Part shown: piece by piece, positions 53,182 through 61,986 of the stretch
How the letters are laid out: the number at the start of each line of letters is the position of its first letter
Position numbering within the stretch: the stretch's first letter is position 1
NCBI RefSeq assembly: GCF_009830285.1
Contig: NZ_WUQX01000001.1
Span: 2,356,501-2,420,500 of the forward strand
Source: Sporofaciens musculi
GTDB lineage: Bacteria; Bacillota; Clostridia; Lachnospirales; Lachnospiraceae
Direction of reading: 5' to 3'
DNA: 64,000 bases
Translations under genes and position numbers: made by a program
The notes under the pieces: model-generated
What the model saw: only the letters and a program-made list of their open reading frames with translations
Told to the model about the DNA's origin: nothing
The model's database searches: none

Positions 53182-54145
53182 GATTTATCGTCTGCTCGTG
53201 GTTACCGCTGCCTGTGTGGTATTGGCGTCGGGGTGCAAGGGACCAGAAAAAGTGGTGGTAGCCTATGAGGAGGAGAACTACAATAAGGATATTTACAGAG
53301 GTTCGTTTTTTGCGGAGAATCTCTGTACAGCTACAACGGATATCATACCAGAGGGAGGCGGAGGCGTTGATACCTCCACATTAAATTCTGCGGCGCTCTT
53401 TGACGTGAACGGCCGAACCGTTGATTTTGCCTGCCGAATCCATGAGCGTTTGTATCCGGCCAGCACCACGAAGATCATGACCGCCCTGGTTGCCATCAAA
53501 AACGCTGACCTGTCCGCAACTGTGACGGTATCGCCCTATGCGGATGTATCGAATTTTGCATCGGATGAGAAGACCTGCGGTATAAAAGGGGGAGACAGGC
53601 TCACCCTTTTGGACCTCTTACACGGACTTCTGCTGGAATCCGGCAATGACGCGGCAGTAGCTATTGCCGTACATGTAGGGGGAAGTACGGATGCGTTTTC
53701 CCAGATGATGAATGATGAGGCTAAAAGGCTGATGGCGACGAATACAAATTTCGTCAATTCCAACGGGCTCCATGATGAGAATCATTATACGACTGCATAT
53801 GATTTATATCTGATTTTTAATGAATGTATCAAACACGAGGAATTTGTTAATATTATTAATACGAAGCAATACACGGTCCAGATTACCGGTAATGATGGAA
53901 GTGTCCGTCAGGAGAATTGGGCACAGACCAATTTCTATGCAACAGGGAAGGCTGAGTCGCCCACAGCAGCAACGGTAATTGGCGGTAAGACCGGAACAAC
54001 GGATCAAGCTGGAAATTGCCTCATCCTGCTCAATAAGACCCTTGACGAGAGCCCCTATATCTCAATAGTGATGGGGGCAAATACAAAGGAGCTTCTTTAC
54101 CAGGATATGACAGCCTTGATTAATGGTATACCGGCAAATGAATAA
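53165..54145 (+). CDS. D-alanyl-D-alanine carboxypeptidase lipoprotein
   Basis: 326-aa class A low-molecular-weight PBP (DacA/DacF type) that trims the terminal D-Ala of peptidoglycan stem peptides. Lipobox LASGC puts the lipid-modified cysteine at 24 after a short signal peptide. Active-site motifs: S100-T-T-K103, S159-G-N161, K275-T-G277. Start GTG at 53165 gives a normal lipoprotein head; TTG codons at 53141 and 53156 are upstream alternatives. The usual C-terminal amphipathic domain of DacA is missing, so lipidation may replace it. Confidence 0.9.
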   Translation: MRCTDKIYRLLVVTAACVVLASGCKGPEKVVVAYEEENYNKDIYRGSFFAENLCTATTDIIPEGGGGVDTSTLNSAALFDVNGRTVDFACRIHERLYPASTTKIMTALVAIKNADLSATVTVSPYADVSNFASDEKTCGIKGGDRLTLLDLLHGLLLESGNDAAVAIAVHVGGSTDAFSQMMNDEAKRLMATNTNFVNSNGLHDENHYTTAYDLYLIFNECIKHEEFVNIINTKQYTVQITGNDGSVRQENWAQTNFYATGKAESPTAATVIGGKTGTTDQAGNCLILLNKTLDESPYISIVMGANTKELLYQDMTALINGIPANE

Positions 54146-54153
54146 GACATTTA

Positions 54154-54180
54154 CAAGGGGCATCCAAAGGATACCCCTTG
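54154..54180. terminator. Hairpin between convergent genes
   Basis: CAAGGGG-C-ATCC and GGAT-A-CCCCTTG pair with one mismatch around an AAA loop. It lies between the carboxypeptidase gene and the convergent DUF378 gene. No T run follows, so terminator strength is uncertain. Confidence 0.5.
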
Positions 54181-54201
54181 CCTTGCAAAATGGCAGTTTA
54201 G

Positions 54202-54405
54202 CTATTCGGCTGAGGAACGAATCCTGCCGTACATGCTGATCAGATACAGTCCGCATAAACCTACCAATGTGTAGATGATGCGGGAAAGCCATGATAGATT
54301 ACCAAAGAGAAAGGCTACCAGGTCAAAACGGAAGATTCCGACTAAGAGCCAGTTGATCGCGCCTATAATAACGATTGTCAATGTTGTATTGTCAGACCAT
54401 TTCAT
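54202..54405 (-). CDS. DUF378 membrane protein
   Basis: 67-aa protein with two hydrophobic helices matching DUF378 (YuzA-like): LTIVIIGAINWLLVGIFRFDLV and IIYTLVGLCGLYLIS. Function unknown. AAGGAGGAA precedes the ATG on the minus strand. Single gene, divergent from the radical SAM gene. Confidence 0.88.
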   Translation of the reverse strand: MKWSDNTTLTIVIIGAINWLLVGIFRFDLVAFLFGNLSWLSRIIYTLVGLCGLYLISMYGRIRSSAE

Positions 54406-54490
54406 ACTAAGTTCCTCCTTTTTGTCTTGCTGAACTTAGTATGGCTTCCGTAAAAATGATTTATACATATGAGAGAGAGGTTTTCGGCAA

Positions 54491-55444
54491 ATGGTGCAGG
54501 AATTGCCCTATTATGCTTATTCAGAATATCTTAAGGACAAGTATGGAGAAAAGATATATAAGTTACCTGTAAACCTTCCGGTGAGCTGTCCTAACCGATT
54601 AACAGGCAGGGGATGTGCGTTTTGCTCAGAGAAGGGCGCTGGATTTGAGGCTATGGATTGTCGTGTTCCTGTTAAGGAACAACTTAAAAAGACCAGACAG
54701 CGGATTGAGACAAAATATCATGCCCGCAAGTTTATAGCCTATTTTCAGAATTATACCAATACGTTTCTTCCTCTGACACAATTTTGCTCTTACGTGGATG
54801 AGGCGGCAGGAGTGCAGGATGTTGTAGAGCTTGCCATATCCACCCGTCCGGACTGTATTTCCTTAGAATACTTGGAAGCCCTTTTGGATGTACGCAGACG
54901 GTATGGAAGCAATATTACCATAGAGCTTGGGCTTCAGACCAGCAACTATCACACGCTCATGAGAATGAACCGAGGGCATACGCTGGCAGAATTTATCGAT
55001 GCCGTACTTGCCGTTCAAGCCTATGGCTTTGAAGTCTGCGCCCATGTAATTTTGAATCTTCCAAACGATGAGTTATCAGATACCATTGAGACGGCGAAGA
55101 TCTTATCTGCGCTGCGGGTACAGACGGTAAAGGCTCATTCCCTGTACCTGGCAAAAGGAACAGCCCTTTGTGATGCTTACGAGAGAGGAGAGGTTACCAT
55201 TTGTTCTAAGGAGGAATACCTAAAGCGATTGGCGTCGTTTTTAGACTATCTTTCTCCTAAAATTGGAGTGGAGAGGCTTTTTAGCCGTATTCCTTTCGAT
55301 GATGCAATATTTTGTAACTGGGGAACGAGCTGGTGGAAGCTAAGAGATGAGCTATTGGAGTATATGAGGGAAAAGGGGAGTTTTCAGGGAAGGAAATTCC
55401 ATTACCTGAATGGAAGTGCCCTTAAGCAGATGCAACGAACATAG
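54491..55444 (+). CDS. YhcC-like radical SAM protein (TIGR01212 family)
   Basis: 317-aa radical SAM protein with the YhcC-type cluster motif: C33 in SCPNR, then C42 and C45 in GRGCAFC. Further blocks: FIAYFQNYTNT, ISTRPDCIS, IELGLQTSNYHTLMRMNRGH and VKAHSLYLAKGT. The reaction is unknown. Starts with ATG behind GAGAGAGG. An AGGAGG site for the next gene lies just after its stop. Confidence 0.9.
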   Translation: MVQELPYYAYSEYLKDKYGEKIYKLPVNLPVSCPNRLTGRGCAFCSEKGAGFEAMDCRVPVKEQLKKTRQRIETKYHARKFIAYFQNYTNTFLPLTQFCSYVDEAAGVQDVVELAISTRPDCISLEYLEALLDVRRRYGSNITIELGLQTSNYHTLMRMNRGHTLAEFIDAVLAVQAYGFEVCAHVILNLPNDELSDTIETAKILSALRVQTVKAHSLYLAKGTALCDAYERGEVTICSKEEYLKRLASFLDYLSPKIGVERLFSRIPFDDAIFCNWGTSWWKLRDELLEYMREKGSFQGRKFHYLNGSALKQMQRT

Positions 55445-55462
55445 GAACAGGAGGCTTTTTAG

Positions 55463-56839
55463 TTGGCAGGGAATAAATTAACGCACATACAGGCTTATCG
55501 CAATAAAAAGCATATGAATATCGGGCTTGCCATCTTCGGGATTATCTTTATTTATCTGGTGGTTACGATTCTGCTGTACCTGACAGGGACTCATGTGTCC
55601 GCCTATGAGGTTCGGGAGGGCTCTATCCTAAGAGACAATGCCTACACTGGATTTGTGCTGCGCAATGAGATGGTAGTTGAGGCAGAAGCCGACGGGTATG
55701 TGAATTATTTTGCTATGGAGGACAGTAAGGTAGGGGTAAAAACCAGAATATACACCTTATCTGACCGTGAGCTTGACTTTGCGGACACCACCTCAGAGGA
55801 ATCGAGAAAACTGTCCTCGGAGGAGCAGGCAGCAATGCTGGTAAGAATTCAGGCTTTTTCTGAAGGGTTCAAGGACGAGCATTTTAATGATGTCTACAGC
55901 CTAAAGGATACGGTGGCAACCGTACTGGAGAGTCGTTCCAATCAGAACCGCCAGGCTCAGTTAGACGCCATGGCAGGGCAGGAGAATAACGGCATCCAAA
56001 TCTATCAGGCTGCCTCTGACGGCATTGTGGCCTATTCCATAGACGGATATGAGACGGCGTCTCTGGGAGATATATCCGAGGTTACCTTCTCTAAGGAGAA
56101 TTATGAGAAGACGGATTTAAAAAATAACATGGAAGTTAAGGCCAACGACCCTGTATATAAACTGATTAAAGACGATAACTGGACTGTGGTAATTCCTTTG
56201 CAGGACGAGATGGTTGAAGAAATGAGGGAGATTGAACTGGTACGGGTTCGTTTTTCCAAGGATCAGGAAACTGCTGTCGCAGAATTTTCTATCCACGAGA
56301 CAGGTAAGCTCCATCTGGGTGTTTTGACCCTTGACAGCTCTATGATTCGTTATGCAAAAGAACGGTATCTGGACTTAGAGCTTATTCTGGAGGATGAATC
56401 CGGACTTAAGATTCCCAAGTCAGCGGTTACGGATAAGAAGTTCTACCTGATCTCAGAAGCCTATCTGACTCAGGGCGGAAACAGCAAGGAGACAGGTGTG
56501 TTGGTAAAGACGGAAGACGGCCAGTCCAAGTTTCAAAGCGTCAACGTCTACGACCGTGATGAGGAGACGGGCATGGCATATCTGGGAACAGATGGTTTTG
56601 CCGAGGATGCAGTCCTGGTAAAACCGGACTCCACAGATACCTGTGTTCTGAATCGGACGGAGAGTATCAAAGGGGTATACAATATCAACAAAGGCTATGC
56701 CGTATTCAAACAGGTTAATATTCTGTGTGAAAGTGACGATTATTATATTGTGGAGTCAGGAAGCGACTACGGGCTATCCAATTATGACCATATTGCTCTA
56801 AACGGAGCCGATGTTGATGAAAATGACGTGGTATTTTAG
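55463..56839 (+). CDS. HlyD-like membrane-anchored protein
   Basis: 458-aa protein with one N-terminal helix (about 20-42) and a long extracytoplasmic part resembling periplasmic-adaptor (HlyD) proteins: an N-terminal lipoyl-like half (TGFVLRNEMVVEAEADGYVNYF), a helical insert (about 110-170), a second lipoyl-like half (AASDGIVAYSIDGYE) and beta-rich C-terminal domains. No transporter partner is adjacent; in this clade the gene commonly sits before yggS-sepF, so a cell-envelope or division role is possible (inference). TTG start behind AGGAGG. Confidence 0.82.
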   Translation: MAGNKLTHIQAYRNKKHMNIGLAIFGIIFIYLVVTILLYLTGTHVSAYEVREGSILRDNAYTGFVLRNEMVVEAEADGYVNYFAMEDSKVGVKTRIYTLSDRELDFADTTSEESRKLSSEEQAAMLVRIQAFSEGFKDEHFNDVYSLKDTVATVLESRSNQNRQAQLDAMAGQENNGIQIYQAASDGIVAYSIDGYETASLGDISEVTFSKENYEKTDLKNNMEVKANDPVYKLIKDDNWTVVIPLQDEMVEEMREIELVRVRFSKDQETAVAEFSIHETGKLHLGVLTLDSSMIRYAKERYLDLELILEDESGLKIPKSAVTDKKFYLISEAYLTQGGNSKETGVLVKTEDGQSKFQSVNVYDRDEETGMAYLGTDGFAEDAVLVKPDSTDTCVLNRTESIKGVYNINKGYAVFKQVNILCESDDYYIVESGSDYGLSNYDHIALNGADVDENDVVF

Positions 56840-56869
56840 TGTGCAGCATTTGGAAAGGGGAGATTAAGA

Positions 56870-57562
56870 ATGCTCAAAGAAAACCTTGAATTTGTGGAAA
56901 ATGAGATTCAGGAAGCGTGCAGACGCGCCAAACGTGACAGCTCAGAGGTCACGCTGATTGCAGTCAGCAAGACAAAGCCGGTAGAAGCCCTAAGAGAAGC
57001 CTATGACCTGGGAGTCCGTGTATTCGGAGAGAATAAGGTTCAGGAGTTGGCGGATAAGTACGAGGAGCTGCCAAAAGATATCCACTGGCATATGATTGGT
57101 CATCTGCAGCGAAATAAGGTAAAATACATCATTGATAAGGTAGACTTAATCCATTCTGTGGATTCAATCCGTCTTGCCGAAGCCATTGAAAAGGAGGCTG
57201 CCAAGCGAAATATTGAGGTAAATATCTTGATTGAGGTAAATGTTGCGGGAGAGGAGAGTAAATTTGGCGTGTCGCCGGAAGAACTTCCAAAATTCGTTCA
57301 GGAGGTAGCAAAATTCCCGCATATCAGGGTGCAGGGACTTATGACAATCGCGCCTTTTGTCGAGAATTCAGAGGAAAATAGAGGGATTTTTGAGAGCTTA
57401 AGAAAATTATCTGTTGACATTAAGGAAAAAAAAGTTGATAATATTACTATGCGGGTTCTGTCTATGGGGATGACGAATGATTACTCCGTTGCCGTAGAAG
57501 AGGGCGCAACCATGGTACGGGTGGGAACCGGAATCTTTGGCGCACGCGATTATTCAAGATAG
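56870..57562 (+). CDS. YggS/PLPBP family pyridoxal-phosphate homeostasis protein
   Basis: 230-aa non-catalytic PLP-binding TIM-barrel protein. The PLP lysine lies in IAVSKTKPVEALREAYD (about residue 35), and FGENKVQEL, WHMIGHLQRNK and SMGMTNDYSVAVEEGATMVRVG are family signatures. Conserved neighbour of sepF. RBS AAAGGGGAG. Confidence 0.95.
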   Translation: MLKENLEFVENEIQEACRRAKRDSSEVTLIAVSKTKPVEALREAYDLGVRVFGENKVQELADKYEELPKDIHWHMIGHLQRNKVKYIIDKVDLIHSVDSIRLAEAIEKEAAKRNIEVNILIEVNVAGEESKFGVSPEELPKFVQEVAKFPHIRVQGLMTIAPFVENSEENRGIFESLRKLSVDIKEKKVDNITMRVLSMGMTNDYSVAVEEGATMVRVGTGIFGARDYSR

Positions 57563-57589
57563 TAACGGAAGATAGGAGCATTTTATCAT

Positions 57590-58159
57590 ATGGGAGTATT
57601 AGATAAATTTTTAGATATTATGAGACTGACTGATGAGGACGACTATGAGGATGATGAGTTCTTTGACGACGATTATGAGGACGATTATGAGGAGAAGCCG
57701 AAAAAGGGGGGCTTTTTCCGTCGCAACAGAGAAGAATCCTATGATATGGAGGAGGACGATTACGACTATGAGCCGCCGGCACGCTCGTCTAGGTCTTCAC
57801 GTCCGAGCAGCAGCAACAATAAAGTAACTCCGATGCGCCAGCCAGCGTCAAGGAGGAACAATGGCGTCAGTATGGAGGTCTGTGTAATTAAGCCTAATTC
57901 CGTGGAGGATGCAAGGGAGATTACAGAGACTCTGTTAAGCGGGCGTACGGTAATCCTGAATCTGGAGGGACTGGATTTGGAGATTGCTCAGCGTATCATT
58001 GACTTTACTTCAGGAGCCGCTTTTGCCATCAGCGGTAACCTGCAGAAGATATCGAACTACATATTCCTGGTAACGCCTACGAACGTCGATATATCAGGAG
58101 ATCTCCAGGATCTTCTGAATACTTCTTTTGACGCTTCCTCCATGCGTTCCAGATTCTAG
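57590..58159 (+). CDS. sepF: Cell division protein SepF
   Basis: 189-aa FtsZ-binding, membrane-associated division protein. Amphipathic N-terminal helix (GVLDKFLDIMRL), acidic and then basic/serine-rich linker (about 14-95), and the SepF core (VCVIKPNSVEDAREITETLLSG...VDIS, about 97-180). It lies in the classic yggS-sepF-ylmH order; the ylmG and divIVA genes found there in Bacillus are absent. Confidence 0.95.
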   Translation: MGVLDKFLDIMRLTDEDDYEDDEFFDDDYEDDYEEKPKKGGFFRRNREESYDMEEDDYDYEPPARSSRSSRPSSSNNKVTPMRQPASRRNNGVSMEVCVIKPNSVEDAREITETLLSGRTVILNLEGLDLEIAQRIIDFTSGAAFAISGNLQKISNYIFLVTPTNVDISGDLQDLLNTSFDASSMRSRF

Positions 58160-58176
58160 GATACAGGTTGGGAATA

Positions 58177-58935
58177 ATGAACAAAGAAGATACATTACTG
58201 CAAAAGAGACTGATAGAGTTGTCACGGACTGCGTACATTCGTGGGATTGTTACGTTTAGTGACTTTCTCAATTTGAATGAATTGAATATTCTGCATACCA
58301 CCCCTAAGCACCAATTTCAATCTCCGTATGAGACTTATGGAGGGTATGGTTTATCAGAGCGTCAGATGGTTGCCTTTCTACCTGATGCTCTTTATGCGTT
58401 TTCAAAGAAATATCCCATTCGTATTCTGGAGATTAGACCGCTTAACAGGCGGTTTTGTGATGAGCTGACCCACAGAGACTATCTGGGAGCCTTGATGAAT
58501 CTTGGTATTGAACGGTGCAAACTGGGGGATATTATGGTGAATGGCCCTCAGGCGCTGTTGTTTGTAAGAGAGGAAATGGCGGACTATATCATGGAAAATC
58601 TCACCCGAATCCGGCATACCTCGGTTTCGGTCAGCATAAGTAACGATTTTCCTGAAGATTACGAGCCAAAGTATGAAGAATTTAAGGGAACGGTTGCCTC
58701 CGTCCGGTTGGATACTGTGCTTTCCCTGGCGTTTCCTATATCAAGGAGTAAGCTCACGGCCTACATTGAGGGCGGGAAGGTATTTGTAAATGGAAAGCTT
58801 GTCACCAGCAACGGATACCGTCTCAAGGAGGGAGACATTATCTCGGTTCGCAAACTGGGACGAATTGTATATGACGGGGTATTGTCAGAGACGAAAAAAG
58901 GGCGGTATCTCACTGTGGTACGTAAATATATTTGA
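58177..58935 (+). CDS. ylmH: YlmH-like S4-domain RNA-binding protein
   Basis: 252-aa protein of the YlmH family, which in Bacillus acts in ribosome quality control. The C-terminal S4 domain (about 175-245) contains LDTVLSLAFPISRSKLTAYIEGGKVFVNGKLV. The ATG at 58177 is chosen over the TTG at 58168 by RBS position. 60 nt upstream of lspA. Confidence 0.9.
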   Translation: MNKEDTLLQKRLIELSRTAYIRGIVTFSDFLNLNELNILHTTPKHQFQSPYETYGGYGLSERQMVAFLPDALYAFSKKYPIRILEIRPLNRRFCDELTHRDYLGALMNLGIERCKLGDIMVNGPQALLFVREEMADYIMENLTRIRHTSVSVSISNDFPEDYEPKYEEFKGTVASVRLDTVLSLAFPISRSKLTAYIEGGKVFVNGKLVTSNGYRLKEGDIISVRKLGRIVYDGVLSETKKGRYLTVVRKYI

Positions 58936-58995
58936 TTACACTTGGGGACAAGAGCAATAGCGCCTGGGCGCGCATCTGTAAAAAGGGAGAGGAAT

Positions 58996-59523
58996 ATGGC
59001 AGAAATAAATGTTACTAAGAAGGAATCAGGCAGGGGAATCTATTATCTTGCCGCCGTAACCGCGGTTTCTGTGCTGGTCTGTCTGGACCAGTTCACCAAG
59101 CATCTGGTTTTGGAAAAGCTTAAGGGGAATCCACCCTTTATCATCTGGGACGGGGTGTTCCAGCTTGAATATCTTGAGAATAGGGGAGCAGCGTTCGGCT
59201 TATTTCAGGGTCAGAGGCTTTTCTTTTTTGTAAGCGTGTTTCTAGTCAGTATTGCATTTATCTGGTTCTTTTTAAAGGTTCCTATGGAGGGGAGATTTGT
59301 GCCCCTTTGTATGTGTGCAGTCTTTATCATGGCAGGCGCGTGGGGAAACTGTGTGGACCGAATCGTTTTAAATTATGTGGTGGATTTTCTGTATTTTAAG
59401 CTGATAGACTTCCCCATTTTCAATGTGGCGGACATTTATGTGACGGTGGCTACATTTTCATTGGCAGTACTTATTTGTTTTTATTATAAGGAGGAGGACC
59501 TTGAAAGAATTGTTCATCGTTGA
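58996..59523 (+). CDS. lspA: Lipoprotein signal peptidase II
   Basis: 175-aa aspartyl protease with four membrane helices that removes lipoprotein signal peptides. Motifs: DQFTKH, NRGAAFG (62-68), catalytic D121 (GNCVDRI) and D146 (FNVADIYVT). The ATG at 58996 has GGGAGAGG upstream; the longer frame from 58942 is unlikely. Overlaps rluD by 23 nt. Confidence 0.96.
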   Translation: MAEINVTKKESGRGIYYLAAVTAVSVLVCLDQFTKHLVLEKLKGNPPFIIWDGVFQLEYLENRGAAFGLFQGQRLFFFVSVFLVSIAFIWFFLKVPMEGRFVPLCMCAVFIMAGAWGNCVDRIVLNYVVDFLYFKLIDFPIFNVADIYVTVATFSLAVLICFYYKEEDLERIVHR

Positions 59524-60448
59524 GAGTCAGGAGGGAGAGAGGCTTGACCGTTATCTGGCGGCTGCAATGCCAGAGCGTTCCAGGTCCTATGTCCAGAAGC
59601 TTATCAAAGAACAGAATGTACTGGTAAACGGAGGGCCTGTGAAAGCAAGTTACAGGCTCTTAATCGGTGACCGGCTTGATATTACGCTGCCAGAGGCCCA
59701 AGAGCCGGACATTGTGGCAGAAAATATTCCTCTTGACATTCTCTATGAGGATTCGGAGCTTATCATTGTCAATAAGCCTAAGCAAATGGTGGTGCATCCG
59801 GCGGCGGGACATTACAGCGGTACTCTGGTGAATGGGCTTATGTATCACTGTAGACATGAGTTATCTGGAATTAATGGTACAATGCGCCCTGGAATTGTAC
59901 ATCGGATTGATATGGATACAACAGGCTCTCTGGTGGTGTGCAAGAACGACAAGGCCCACCAGAGCCTGGCAGAGCAGTTAAAGGTACATTCGATTAGAAG
60001 AATCTATGTTGCAATCGTCCACGGGAATCTTAAGGAGGATAAGGGCACTGTGGATGCCCCCATTGGCAGGCATCCCACAGAGAGGAAGAAGATGAGCGTT
60101 CATACCAAGAACGGGAAGCAAGCTGTTACCCATTATCAGGTTCTGGATCGTTTCGGGGATTACACTTATATCCAGTGCGAGCTGGAAACTGGACGCACCC
60201 ACCAGATTCGTGTACACATGGCCAGTATTGGCCATCCTCTGCTTGGGGATATCATCTATGGTCCCCGAAAATGTCCTTTTCCAAAGCTTATAGGGCAAAC
60301 GCTGCATGCCAAGACCTTAGGCCTGATTCATCCAGAAACAGGAGAATATTTGGAGATAGAGGCGCCGTTGCCGGAATATTTCGTTGAATTGTTAGAACGA
60401 CTGAGAGGTTCTAAAGGGGAATCGGACATAAATATTAAAAATTTTTAG
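59501..60448 (+). CDS. RluD-family 23S rRNA pseudouridine synthase
   Basis: 315-aa pseudouridine synthase with an N-terminal S4 domain (ERLDRYLAAAMPERSRSYVQK, 13-33) and the catalytic motif HRIDMDTTG with D137. Probably modifies 23S rRNA; the exact site is not known. TTG start behind AGGAGGAGG inside lspA, so translation is coupled. Confidence 0.93.
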   Translation: MKELFIVESQEGERLDRYLAAAMPERSRSYVQKLIKEQNVLVNGGPVKASYRLLIGDRLDITLPEAQEPDIVAENIPLDILYEDSELIIVNKPKQMVVHPAAGHYSGTLVNGLMYHCRHELSGINGTMRPGIVHRIDMDTTGSLVVCKNDKAHQSLAEQLKVHSIRRIYVAIVHGNLKEDKGTVDAPIGRHPTERKKMSVHTKNGKQAVTHYQVLDRFGDYTYIQCELETGRTHQIRVHMASIGHPLLGDIIYGPRKCPFPKLIGQTLHAKTLGLIHPETGEYLEIEAPLPEYFVELLERLRGSKGESDINIKNF

Positions 60449-60458
60449 AAAATAATAT

Positions 60459-60484
60459 ACAATTTTCTCAAATTGTTATATAAT
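60459..60484 (+). promoter_or_regulatory. Inverted repeat and -10 box before the cytidylate-kinase-like gene
   Basis: ACAATTT-TCTC-AAATTGT (60459-60476) is a perfect inverted repeat, directly followed by TATAAT (60479-60484). It may be an operator or a weak rluD terminator; no clear -35 box. Confidence 0.4.
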
Positions 60485-60515
60485 AGAAGCATCAATTTAG
60501 AGGAGTGTGATTCGT

Positions 60516-61160
60516 ATGGCAAAAACAAATACAATTATCACAATAGGCAGACAGTACGGAAGCGCAGGCAGGGAGATTGGTTATAAAGTTGCAGATGAGC
60601 TTGGTATTAAACTGTATGACAAGGAGATGCTTGACCGCGCCGCCAAGGAGAGCGGAATCTGTCAGGAATTGTTCGAGACTCACGATGAGAAGCCCACCAA
60701 TAGTTTTTTATATTCTCTGGTAATGGATACTTATTCTCTGGGATACACCTCTGGAAGTTATACGGATATGCCGATTAATCATAAGGTATTTCTGGCTCAG
60801 TTTGACGCAATCAAGAAGATTGCCGATGAGGGCCCCTGTATTCTGGTTGGACGTTGTGCCGATTATGCCCTTGAGGAGTGCGACAATGTAATCCGCCTGT
60901 TTATTCACGCAGACTTGGACGTCCGTATTCGTCGCATTGCCCGTATCTATGATTTGACGGATGCAAAGGCAAAGGAGCTGATTTTGAAGACGGATAAGAA
61001 GAGGGCCAGCTACTATAATTATTATAGTAATAAGAGATGGGGCGCTGCCGACAGTTATGATTTTTGTCTGAACAGTTCTAAGCTTGGGATTCAGGGAACG
61101 GCTGATGCGATTAAGATGCTGGTGGAGATTAAAGAGCGGGATTGTGAGAAGCAGTTGTAA
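60516..61160 (+). CDS. Cytidylate kinase-like family protein
   Basis: 214-aa P-loop protein of the cytidylate-kinase-like (CMP kinase 2) family: TIGRQYGSAGREIGYKVADELG (P-loop variant GSAGREIG) and GPCILVGRCADYAL. It is not the canonical cmk, and its substrate is unproven. The ATG at 60516 has AGGAG 10 nt upstream. Ends before a strong bidirectional terminator. Confidence 0.88.
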   Translation: MAKTNTIITIGRQYGSAGREIGYKVADELGIKLYDKEMLDRAAKESGICQELFETHDEKPTNSFLYSLVMDTYSLGYTSGSYTDMPINHKVFLAQFDAIKKIADEGPCILVGRCADYALEECDNVIRLFIHADLDVRIRRIARIYDLTDAKAKELILKTDKKRASYYNYYSNKRWGAADSYDFCLNSSKLGIQGTADAIKMLVEIKERDCEKQL

Positions 61161-61172
61161 CAACGTTGTAAA

Positions 61173-61223
61173 AAGGGGTTGTGAGAAATAATATGTCTCT
61201 GCCATATTTTCTCACAACCCCTT
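61173..61223. terminator. Strong bidirectional hairpin between convergent genes
   Basis: AAGGGGTTGTGAGAAA pairs perfectly with TTTCTCACAACCCCTT around an 18-19-nt loop. It separates the cytidylate-kinase-like gene (+) from ttcA-like (-). Confidence 0.85.
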
Positions 61224-61235
61224 ATAGTGTAGAGT

Positions 61236-61970
61236 TTATCTCTTGTGTAGGTTTCGCTGCGGCCATCCTTTGATATTGCCATTCAGGATTGCTGTAAACA
61301 TCCTCTGTTTTGCCCCTGGATGCTCGCGATTCAACTGTGCCACCAGCTCCTTGGCATACTGCCGCTTTGTATATCCGTCGATAGGGCATCTGCTGGTTAC
61401 CACCGGAAGATTATATTTGTTCTTAAATCCAATAACATCAGCCTCTGTAACGAACATCATAGGCCGAATAACGGTCAAATCCATACGGTCCAGATAACTT
61501 CGCGGTGAGAAAGAGTAGAACCGCCCTTCAAAGAGCATGGACAGAAGCATCGTCTCAATCATATCATCCGTGTGATGTGCATAGGCTACTTTATTGCAGC
61601 CCATCTCTTTTACCGCCTTATTTAGAGAGCCTTTTCGCATCTTGGCACACAGGGAGCAGGGATTGGTTTCCTTGCGCTCATCAAACAAAATATGTGCGAT
61701 ATCTGTCTTGACAATCTGGTAGGGAACGCCAAGCTCCTGACATAGCTTTGCCACAGGCGAAAAATCACATTCTGAATACCCCATGTCTACCGTAACTGCG
61801 GACAACTCAAAGGGCTTCGGATAGAACCTTTTCAGACCATGCATGGCATAGAGAAGCGCCAGGCTGTCCTTTCCTCCGGAAATGCCAACCGCTATATGGT
61901 CCCCCTCTTGAATCATGGCGTACTCATCAACGGCTTTTCGCGTATAACTCAAAAGCTGCTGTAATTTCAT
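61236..61970 (-). CDS. TtcA-like tRNA 2-thiolation ATPase
   Basis: 244-aa PP-loop ATPase of the TtcA/TtuA group: SGGKDS (31-36), C105-x-x-C108 (NPCSLC) for Fe-S binding, and AHHTDDMIETMLL. TtcA makes 2-thiocytidine 32 in tRNA. It is transcribed with the recombinase gene 16 nt upstream. Confidence 0.9.
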   Translation of the reverse strand: MKLQQLLSYTRKAVDEYAMIQEGDHIAVGISGGKDSLALLYAMHGLKRFYPKPFELSAVTVDMGYSECDFSPVAKLCQELGVPYQIVKTDIAHILFDERKETNPCSLCAKMRKGSLNKAVKEMGCNKVAYAHHTDDMIETMLLSMLFEGRFYSFSPRSYLDRMDLTVIRPMMFVTEADVIGFKNKYNLPVVTSRCPIDGYTKRQYAKELVAQLNREHPGAKQRMFTAILNGNIKGWPQRNLHKR

Positions 61971-61986
61971 ATATTGTCTTTCCTTT